Assembly: GCA_902779705.1 (NCBI GenBank)
Contig: CACZCR010000003.1
Span: forward strand, 310,001 to 374,000
Reading direction: 5' to 3'
Length of the DNA: 64,000 nt
DNA from: an uncultured Bacteroidales bacterium
GTDB lineage: Bacteria; Bacteroidota; Bacteroidia; Bacteroidales; Paludibacteraceae
A program made the position numbers and the translations under genes. Below, in pieces: positions 17,860 to 23,312 of the stretch; position 1 is the first letter of the stretch; the number at the start of each line of letters is the position of its first letter. A model generated the notes under the pieces. The model saw only the letters and a program-made list of their open reading frames with translations. It was not told where the DNA came from and ran no database searches.

Positions 17860-18668
17860 ATGCGTAGTTTATAATGTCGTTTCAGATATTGTTTATCAAA
17901 AAATACCAGACCTATATGATACAAGTCCATGGTGGTGGTTACATCCTCGCGTTGACATATTTGCCGCCATGCTTCGGCCATCTCTCGTGAGTGATGGATA
18001 TCGTCCAGCACAAAGATTGAACTACTGCGTTTGCTCTTTGCCAAATGGTCAAAATAGCGTAGTGTAGCTTGTTTGGTATGATTGGCATCTATGTAGGCAA
18101 CATCTATGCTCTCGCGTGCGTGTGTATCGCGCGCGCCTAATAATAAGGTGTCATCTATATTGCCCTCTATAACATCAATATTATGGATGCCGAGTTCTTC
18201 CCATCCTTCCTGCGCTATATCCAATAATGCGCTACTGCCTTCGTAGGTCTCGACGTGGTTGCGGCTGTCCGGCATGGCCAAATAGGCGGTAGTGATACCT
18301 AAAGAGGTTCCTAGTTCCACAATGCGTAATGGCCGTTGTTGTACATGCCCCAGATAAGAAACCAGTCGAAACAAGATCTGTGCCACACGGGGACGTTCCA
18401 GGCTAGTTCGGGCTATGTCGGCTATACAACGATGATTGTCTGTTTGGTTGCCAGTGCCATAATCGGTTACTTCCACCATTTGTTTAGAAGCTAATATCTT
18501 CCGGCGACGTGCCTCAATATCTCTCCAACAATAGAAGCGGTTTTCATCGTATATAAGCATACGGACCAGATAGAACAAGTAGGGCGAATGGATACCCTCG
18601 CCACCTGTATTCCACGACCGGAACTGGTGCCCTACATACGACCATATACGATACCATAGCTCTTTCAT
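17856..18668 (-). CDS. Class I SAM-dependent methyltransferase
   Basis: 270 residues from the ATG at 18668. A longer frame begins at 18740, but the promoter box (18677-18684) lies inside that extension, so the shorter start is preferred. The SAM-binding glycine motif is 'RIVELGTSLGITTAYLAM' near residue 108, with an acidic 'VAYIDANHTKQATLRYF' strand further on, as in O-methyltransferases of the Methyltransf_24 group. The target is unknown. Only 8 nt separate the -7 box from the ATG, so the mRNA may be leaderless or nearly so. Confidence 0.75.
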   Translation of the reverse strand: MKELWYRIWSYVGHQFRSWNTGGEGIHSPYLFYLVRMLIYDENRFYCWRDIEARRRKILASKQMVEVTDYGTGNQTDNHRCIADIARTSLERPRVAQILFRLVSYLGHVQQRPLRIVELGTSLGITTAYLAMPDSRNHVETYEGSSALLDIAQEGWEELGIHNIDVIEGNIDDTLLLGARDTHARESIDVAYIDANHTKQATLRYFDHLAKSKRSSSIFVLDDIHHSREMAEAWRQICQREDVTTTMDLYHIGLVFFDKQYLKRHYKLRI

Positions 18669-18676
18669 TTCGGGTG

Positions 18677-18708
18677 CAAAGGTAGTAAAAAAAAAGCAAA
18701 TCTGCAAA
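18677..18708 (-). promoter_or_regulatory. Promoter of the methyltransferase-adenosyltransferase pair
   Basis: Minus strand TTTGCAGATTTG (TTTG at plus 18705-18708), 20-nt spacer, TACCTTTG (plus 18677-18684). Confidence 0.8.
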
Positions 18709-18733
18709 TAATTCGGAAAATTGCATAGATTTA

Positions 18734-18765
18734 TTTGCACATCTCAAGAAAAATACGTACCTTTG
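18734..18765 (+). promoter_or_regulatory. Promoter of the nitroreductase lipoprotein
   Basis: TTTGCACATCTC from 18734, 20-nt spacer, TACCTTTG at 18758-18765. It is back-to-back with the methyltransferase promoter. A purine-rich GGAGGAGG ribosome site lies just before the ATG, unusually strong for this phylum. Confidence 0.8.
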
Positions 18766-18793
18766 CCAGCACTAAATATAGGAGGAGGTCCTT

Positions 18794-19408
18794 ATGAAAG
18801 TATCTAGATTATATATTATGGCAGTAGTTGCTTTGAGTATGGCAGCCTGCAACAATCAACCTACAGAGATGAAAAATCAAGTTACAACCAATCCAGCGAT
18901 TGAGAACATTATGACACGCGTTTCGGTGCGTGAGTTCACCGGCGAAAAGATCAGTGATGCACAGTTAGACACCCTGCTACGTGCAGCGATGGCAGCACCT
19001 TCGGCAATTAATAAACAACCGTGGGCATTTATTGTGGTGACAGACGAGGCTAAGATTGCTGCGTTGGGTGAGGCATTGCCTTATTCGCGTTGCAGCAACA
19101 AACCTGCTGTTGCGATTATTCCTTGCGGCGACCTAAGTAAAGCAATCGAGGGCGACATGGCAAATTTCTGGATCAACGACGTATCGGCAGCCACTGAGAA
19201 CCTGTTGTTAGCAGCTCACTCGATGGGTTTGGGTGCTGTATGGACGGGTTTGCATCCTGATATGAATCGTGCCAAACTGGTACAAGAAATGTTGGGTCTT
19301 CCCGAACATATTATTCCACTGTGTGTAGTGCCTGTAGGTCATCCGGCCGAGCAACCGGAGGTGAAGAATAAGTACAAAGAAGAAAATATTCACTATAATA
19401 AGTGGTAA
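18794..19408 (+). CDS. Nitroreductase-family lipoprotein
   Basis: 204 residues. The first 19 are a lipoprotein signal ('LSMAAC', lipidated Cys 19). The rest is a nitroreductase fold: 'TRVSVREFTGEKISDAQLDTLLRAAMAAPSAINKQPW' is the classic FMN-binding start, and 'ENLLLAAHSMGLGAVWTGL' and 'CVVPVGHPAEQPE' are the later FMN and dimer segments. It is probably an FMN flavoprotein reducing nitro or quinone compounds. The lipid anchor places it outside the cytoplasm, which is odd for an NAD(P)H-dependent enzyme; the electron source there is not clear. Confidence 0.85.
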   Translation: MKVSRLYIMAVVALSMAACNNQPTEMKNQVTTNPAIENIMTRVSVREFTGEKISDAQLDTLLRAAMAAPSAINKQPWAFIVVTDEAKIAALGEALPYSRCSNKPAVAIIPCGDLSKAIEGDMANFWINDVSAATENLLLAAHSMGLGAVWTGLHPDMNRAKLVQEMLGLPEHIIPLCVVPVGHPAEQPEVKNKYKEENIHYNKW

Positions 19409-19440
19409 ATAGTAGGTCGATACCTAACCAAATTAGAAAC

Positions 19441-19470
19441 AAAAAGGGCAGCCATTTGGCTGTCCTTTTG
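19441..19470. terminator. Bidirectional terminator at the left edge of the element
   Basis: AAAAGGGCAGCC...GGCTGTCCTTTT hairpin (one G-T pair) ending the nitroreductase transcript. Its minus-strand T run is also good. Before insertion of the element this hairpin would have lain directly behind tRNA-Pro and served as its terminator. Confidence 0.75.
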
Positions 19471-19479
19471 TCGAGAAGA
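19468..19479. repeat. Left attachment repeat (attL)
   Basis: TTGTCGAGAAGA, identical to 24878-24889. Chromosomal DNA lies on its left and element DNA on its right. Confidence 0.8.
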
Positions 19480-19827
19480 CTATCCGAATATCGAACGATT
19501 TTTTTAGAGATTTAGCGAAAATCGGGGCGTTTTTGGAAGAGTTTCCAACAATTTTAGGTAAATAATTTGTCCCAGTTTATATAGGGGGTGCTGCGGCTGT
19601 TTTGTAGATAGCCACAGCCCTCCCTCCCCGTATTTTCTAGGCTTGCGCGCACGTTTCCTTCCCGCCGTTTTGCATTTTGAAGTAGGCATAATAGCGCATA
19701 CCTCTTACCAAACAAATAATTTTTTTCGGCTAAAAAATCTGCGAAAAAAGTTACTATACCTGTTACTTTTTCTATTCTTGCTGTATTTATTAGTAAGGAG
19801 CAGGTAAAAAAACGCCTGAAATAGACA
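19480..19827 (+). other. Left end of the element: spare integrase tail and possible origin
   Basis: No complete gene. From 19470 to 19562 the frame that would follow the integrase in the circular form is open (31 codons, stop at 19563). Further right, GGCTGT...ACAGCC (about 19597-19622) forms a hairpin beside GC-rich DNA that contrasts with the AT-rich surroundings. This is a reasonable place for a rolling-circle origin just upstream of the Rep gene, but no nick site can be proven. Confidence 0.4.
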
Positions 19828-20079
19828 ATGGACAATCAAAAGCACAAAAGACAATGGCGCGAATTAGATGACGCCACACGCGAGCGCATAAGCCGCAGCA
19901 CACAAGGGAAACCAAAATCCGAACAGCACAAGCAGAGAATAAGCCAAGCCATGATTAACTACTGGCAACAAGTGCCTCACCGCCCACAATCGGGAATAAC
20001 GATGGTACCCAATAACTTATTAAGGGCAGGGACGGTGAGATTTCGGGCAAACAATAACAGATACAGAAAAGCACAATGA
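19828..20079 (+). CDS. Small basic NUMOD3-like DNA-binding protein
   Basis: 83 residues, strongly basic. Residues 16-44 ('RERISRSTQGKPKSEQHKQRISQA') resemble the NUMOD3 helix repeat that binds DNA in homing endonucleases and in small phage or plasmid proteins. There is no nuclease domain. It ends 3 bp before the Rep frame, so the two are translationally linked and it may help Rep bind the origin. That role is inference. Confidence 0.55.
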   Translation: MDNQKHKRQWRELDDATRERISRSTQGKPKSEQHKQRISQAMINYWQQVPHRPQSGITMVPNNLLRAGTVRFRANNNRYRKAQ

Positions 20080-20082
20080 AAA

Positions 20083-21015
20083 GTGATAAAGTTTGATAGG
20101 TTAATGATTTTAACAAATACTGCATATATAAGTAACATTCAAAACAAGGCATTTGTATGCAAAAAAGGTGTTTTAACGTACACACAAAAGATACCTTTTT
20201 ACTTAGCGATAACGGTTAAGAATAGACGCAAAGAACTTGTGATAGAGTTTATGGGAAAGGTTCTCGGTAAACGATACGCAGAACTTATCTCTTCTCAAAC
20301 TATCAAACAATGCTTTGACAATATCAATGCTTTAGGTATATGCTACTTAGATTACGAAAAGATATTGAATGATGGTGAAGTGACTTCATGTGATATTACT
20401 ACAGATGTAGATTGTGCAACAATCAAGGAAATGAACAGATTCATGAGAAATAACATTCGTAGTTATCGTTTGTTCGATGCAAAACTGCATAAGAACGGCA
20501 ATCTAGAAATAACTAAGATAGCAGATACCAATGAGGCGTGGAAGAAACTCACGGTGTATAACAAGGAAGTCGAAATAGGGAAATATACCAACAGGAGTTT
20601 TAGGGAAGCATACGATATTTCTCCGCTTGATTTTCATAATAAATGTCGATTCGAAATCAGGGTTAATAGTGAGGAGCAACTGAGACAAACACTAGGGATA
20701 AAAAGCACTATACTAAAGGCGGTGTTATCAGCGAATGTCACTCCTATACATGATTTTGCGGACGAAGTATTATCCCCGAATACTCAAACAGACATAACAG
20801 CCATTCAGCAATATAGAATCGAACTCATTTTGAAGGATTGCGATTATGATATGCAGAAGGTAGAAGCTACGCTTAAAGACAAGTATGCAGAGAAGACAAG
20901 CATGACAAAAATACTGAATCCATATAGGGAAGCCCTTAACAGGCGTAACCATCCAACTGAGCAAAATAAAGTGGGTTGGCGAGACAAAATCATGGGGATG
21001 CTTGTATCAACTTAA
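20083..21015 (+). CDS. Putative rolling-circle replication initiator (Rep_trans or phage pII/X-like)
   Basis: 310 residues from GTG 20083; an ATG at 20104 would give 303. I recognise the layout rather than a strong signature. An acidic strand 'SCDITTDVDCA' (about 107-117) resembles the metal-binding strand of such initiators, 'KLTVYNKEVEIG' (about 160-171) the Y-x-K region, and 'CRFEIRVNSEEQLRQTLG' (about 192-209) the following R-x-E strand. No HxH pair is visible, so assignment to the HUH class is not secured. It probably starts replication of the excised circle. A divergent primase or a plasmid mobilisation protein remains possible. Confidence 0.45.
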   Translation: MIKFDRLMILTNTAYISNIQNKAFVCKKGVLTYTQKIPFYLAITVKNRRKELVIEFMGKVLGKRYAELISSQTIKQCFDNINALGICYLDYEKILNDGEVTSCDITTDVDCATIKEMNRFMRNNIRSYRLFDAKLHKNGNLEITKIADTNEAWKKLTVYNKEVEIGKYTNRSFREAYDISPLDFHNKCRFEIRVNSEEQLRQTLGIKSTILKAVLSANVTPIHDFADEVLSPNTQTDITAIQQYRIELILKDCDYDMQKVEATLKDKYAEKTSMTKILNPYREALNRRNHPTEQNKVGWRDKIMGMLVST

Positions 21016-21104
21016 TTATGATACCTTTTAATCTATGGCTGAGGCTCTATTAAGTGTGCAAAACGTATCAAAACAACCAAAAATGTTATTTTGAGCGCCA
21101 AAAA

Positions 21105-21136
21105 TTTGCACATGTCACAAAAAAGTTGTATTTTTG
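21105..21136 (+). promoter_or_regulatory. Promoter of the candidate element RNA
   Basis: TTTGCACATGTC from 21105, 20-nt spacer, TATTTTTG at 21129-21136. No start codon with a convincing ORF follows for about 320 nt. Confidence 0.75.
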
Positions 21137-21141
21137 CACTC

Positions 21142-21412
21142 GCATTCGGAAATGCTGCGGTTAATACCCATTGCGTAGAAGGATGCAAGACATAGAAGGC
21201 GTTTATTGGCGCTTGTTTTGGTATTACGAAATCTAGCAAATTTTATCTGCCCGAAACAAGAAAGTGCGATAGACGTTCATGGATATGTATATCTTCACAC
21301 CACGCAGGTGTGCGTATTGCATATCAGCGTGGACGTTATTGTTTATTCTTGCAGAGAGGTTTTGCTAGAACCCCGTAATAGAGAATGAGCGTGAATAATG
21401 TTCGCGCTTTTT
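21142..21412 (+). ncRNA. Candidate structured small RNA of the element
   Basis: A promoter (21105-21136) and an intrinsic terminator (21388-21412) enclose about 270 nt without a convincing coding frame. Inside, CACACC/GGTGTG with a 5-nt loop is nested in GATATG/CATATC and then in ACGT/ACGT (about 21274-21340), a long imperfect hairpin. It could be an antisense copy-control RNA, a structured leader of the secreted-protein gene at 21457, or an independent sRNA. It matches no family I recognise. Confidence 0.4.
21388..21412 (+). terminator. Intrinsic terminator of the candidate RNA
   Basis: AGCGTGAA (21388-21395) pairs with TTCGCGCT (21401-21408) with one G-T pair, loop TAATG, followed by T5. 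Confidence 0.65.
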
Positions 21413-21456
21413 GTGTTAACATTGTTTAATTATTAACATCTAAAAATTAACACACA

Positions 21457-21855
21457 ATGAAACACTTAAAAACCATTTTCACTCCATTGCTATTGATAGC
21501 GATGTGTGCCTTCTCAATGACGAGCATTCAATCATGCTCCAGTCAAACCACGACAAACGAATCTTCCCAAGTAGAAGAATCAGTAGAACCAGCAGAACCG
21601 CAACTCAATTTTTACGGTTTTGATGAAAATGAGGTAAATGATTGGATTAACAGAGCCATGAATAGAAAGAACTGCGAACTTGTTCGAATTACTTCTACAG
21701 AGATGGATGGTAGTTGGCTTATTATTCATGCAGATGTTAAAGAATATAATCTAGGTGGACGTTCCAGTAGGGATAACAAAGCTGAAATTCAGCTACATGA
21801 ACACCCACAGATTCATACTATTGATGAAGGAAGGTGCTATCTTGAGATAAAATAG
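21457..21855 (+). CDS. Secreted, probably lipid-anchored protein of unknown function
   Basis: 132 residues. The first 27 form a signal sequence ending 'SIQSC', a weak lipobox, followed by a Ser/Thr/Glu-rich linker and a compact domain of about 85 residues ('FYGFDENEVNDWINRAMNRKNCELVRI'...). I recognise no family. A surface protein on a 5-kb element may serve exclusion or host contact, but nothing in the sequence shows this. ATTAAC repeats (21415-21455) precede the start. Confidence 0.55.
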   Translation: MKHLKTIFTPLLLIAMCAFSMTSIQSCSSQTTTNESSQVEESVEPAEPQLNFYGFDENEVNDWINRAMNRKNCELVRITSTEMDGSWLIIHADVKEYNLGGRSSRDNKAEIQLHEHPQIHTIDEGRCYLEIK

Positions 21856-21887
21856 CCATATAAGTCGCTTGTTAGCAACTAATTATC

Positions 21888-21918
21888 ATAAGGGGGCAAT
21901 GATGCTCCCTTATTTTTT
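21888..21918. terminator. Bidirectional terminator between the secreted protein and XRE genes
   Basis: ATAAGGGGGC (21888-21897) pairs with GCTCCCTTAT (21904-21913), followed by T6. The end of the minus-strand XRE gene lies in the right arm. Confidence 0.8.
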
Positions 21919-22269
21919 CTTCGTGATGTGAATGCGCTCTCGCTCTGTAGCGAGCGCATTTTGCAACTCTTCCTCTGTATGAAAGCGCGTGATATGTTTT
22001 CCAACCGTTATGTAGCCTTCAATTTGCCTTTCATCAGTGAACAAACTTGCAACGGACACATTCAGCGCATCTGCTATTTTTTGTATCGTAGAGAGGCTAG
22101 GGTTGTTCTTTAACGCGTGTGTAAGTGAGGGAGCGGACATTCCTATAGTCTCTGCTAATTGCGCTAATGAACGATACCTGCGCGCCTCTCTTCTATTCTC
22201 ATCTACAATTCGTTTTACATTGTTTTCCAGCAGCCTAGATGCTGCGGTTCTTTCTTGTGACTCTGCCAT
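21910..22269 (-). CDS. XRE-family transcriptional regulator
   Basis: 119 residues from the ATG at 22269; the longer frame from 22374 would start upstream of the promoter box. A helix-turn-helix of the Cro/cI type spans about residues 32-75 ('SLAQLAETIGMSAPSLTHALKNNPSLSTIQKIADALNVSVASLF'-like order, with the recognition helix at 'SAPSLTHAL'). The C-terminal 40 residues are short and carry no protease motif. It is divergent from the small serine recombinase and likely represses it and itself from the shared region, as in phage-like switches. Confidence 0.8.
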   Translation of the reverse strand: MAESQERTAASRLLENNVKRIVDENRREARRYRSLAQLAETIGMSAPSLTHALKNNPSLSTIQKIADALNVSVASLFTDERQIEGYITVGKHITRFHTEEELQNALATERERIHITKKK

Positions 22270-22285
22270 AATTTGAAATTTTCGG

Positions 22286-22317
22286 CAAAGATAGCGAAAA
22301 ATTATGATATATTCAAA
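22286..22317 (-). promoter_or_regulatory. Promoter of the XRE gene
   Basis: Minus strand TTTGAATATATC (TTTG at plus 22314-22317), 20-nt spacer, TATCTTTG (plus 22286-22293). Confidence 0.75.
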
Positions 22318-22365
22318 CAAAATCGCAAAAAAAATGCAAAATATCGTAATTTTTCTGCTAAAAAA

Positions 22366-22397
22366 TTTGCACATATCAGAAAAAAGCTGTACCTTTG
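22366..22397 (+). promoter_or_regulatory. Promoter of the small serine recombinase
   Basis: TTTGCACATATC from 22366, 20-nt spacer, TACCTTTG at 22390-22397. Confidence 0.8.
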
Positions 22398-22419
22398 CAT
22401 TGTAAATAATTAGAATATA

Positions 22420-22447
22420 TAATAACGAATAAAATAAAACGTTATTA
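22420..22447. promoter_or_regulatory. Inverted repeat, possible operator
   Basis: TAATAACG (22420-22427) and CGTTATTA (22440-22447) are a perfect 8-bp inverted repeat, with a third partial copy, AGTAACGA, at 22453-22460. They lie between the promoter and the recombinase ATG, a fitting place for XRE repressor binding or an mRNA hairpin. Confidence 0.5.
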
Positions 22448-22475
22448 CATATAGTAACGAAAAAGATTAGAGATT

Positions 22476-23099
22476 ATGAAGACGAGAATTTGCATTTACG
22501 CTAGGGTATCAACACAGTGTCAGGGATATGAGCGTCAACTAATTGAACTTCGTGAGTACGCTGAGCGCATGAACTATGAGGTTGTTCGTGAGTTTAGTGA
22601 GAAAATCAGCGGTGCTAAACCTATTGCCGAACGCCAAGCCCTCACAGACTTATTGGACTTCGCTGCGACTAATCGTATCGACAAGGTACTTGTTTACGAG
22701 TGCAGTAGGATCAGCAGACGTGCTATTGATTTTCTACAAGTGATTGAACAACTGACACAAATGAAGGTGAGTGTGTACATACTGCAAAATGGATTAGAGA
22801 CATTGATGGCAGATGGATCAGTAAATCCAATCGCTCAATTAGTATTAGGCATAATAGGGCAGTTCAATTCGATGGAGCGCAGTTTGATTAGAAGTCGGAT
22901 GTCAAGTGGGTACAAGATATATCGGGCTAATGGAGGTAAAGTAGGGCGCAAGGAAGGCTACCGTAAAAGCGAAGAGGCTATGCGCGCGCAATATATTAAG
23001 GAGATGTCTTTATTACGTAAAGGAATATCCTTGCGCAACGTGCAATCAATAACGGGAACTAGTGTAAATACGCTAAGAAAATTGCGGGAAATACTGTGA
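22476..23099 (+). CDS. Small serine recombinase (resolvase/invertase type)
   Basis: 207 residues. The catalytic domain starts 'RICIYARVSTQCQGYERQL' (catalytic Ser 12) and continues with 'KVLVYECSRISRRAID', with the Arg residues of the active site, and 'FNSMERSLIRSRMSSGY', the long E helix. A C-terminal helix-turn-helix follows ('GISLRNVQSITGTSVNTLRKL'). It probably resolves dimers of the circular form or inverts or resolves DNA at sites in the element. It is the second serine recombinase here, distinct from the large integrase. Confidence 0.88.
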   Translation: MKTRICIYARVSTQCQGYERQLIELREYAERMNYEVVREFSEKISGAKPIAERQALTDLLDFAATNRIDKVLVYECSRISRRAIDFLQVIEQLTQMKVSVYILQNGLETLMADGSVNPIAQLVLGIIGQFNSMERSLIRSRMSSGYKIYRANGGKVGRKEGYRKSEEAMRAQYIKEMSLLRKGISLRNVQSITGTSVNTLRKLREIL

Positions 23100-23103
23100 T
23101 TTT

Positions 23104-23135
23104 TTTGGTTGTTTGAAATTTCTGCCGTATATTTG
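23104..23135 (+). promoter_or_regulatory. Promoter of the 47-codon ORF and the integrase
   Basis: TTTG at 23104-23107, 20-nt spacer, TATATTTG at 23128-23135, directly after the resolvase stop. GCCTCG/CGAGGC (23135-23140, 23151-23156) forms a 6-bp inverted repeat at the expected start site. Confidence 0.65.
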
Positions 23136-23168
23136 CCTCGGAATACAAAACGAGGCAAGTACGCAGAT

Positions 23169-23312
23169 ATGCTACATAGAGAATTATATGAAAAAGACAT
23201 ATTAGCATTAGGGATTGAAAGCCAAGAAGAGAGAACTGAAATCATTCAGTCCTTATATAATCTCGTATTATTAACAATAAAGAGTATAGCAAATGAAAAA
23301 GAGCAAGATTAA
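23169..23312 (+). CDS. Small 47-residue protein, possible directionality factor
   Basis: From ATG 23169: a mostly helical, acidic peptide ('MLHRELYEKDILALGIESQ'...) that overlaps the integrase start by 20 bp. The frame is also open upstream from a TTG at 23109, but that would lie inside the promoter. No family is recognised. Small proteins encoded just before a serine integrase can control excision (recombination directionality factors) or integrase level; this is an inference from position only. Confidence 0.45.
   Translation: MLHRELYEKDILALGIESQEERTEIIQSLYNLVLLTIKSIANEKEQD

Noticed and set aside
21206..21388. 60-codon frame in the candidate RNA region
   Set aside because: It overlaps the hairpin structure and the terminator, has no ribosome site and no family. 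It is kept only as an alternative to the RNA reading.
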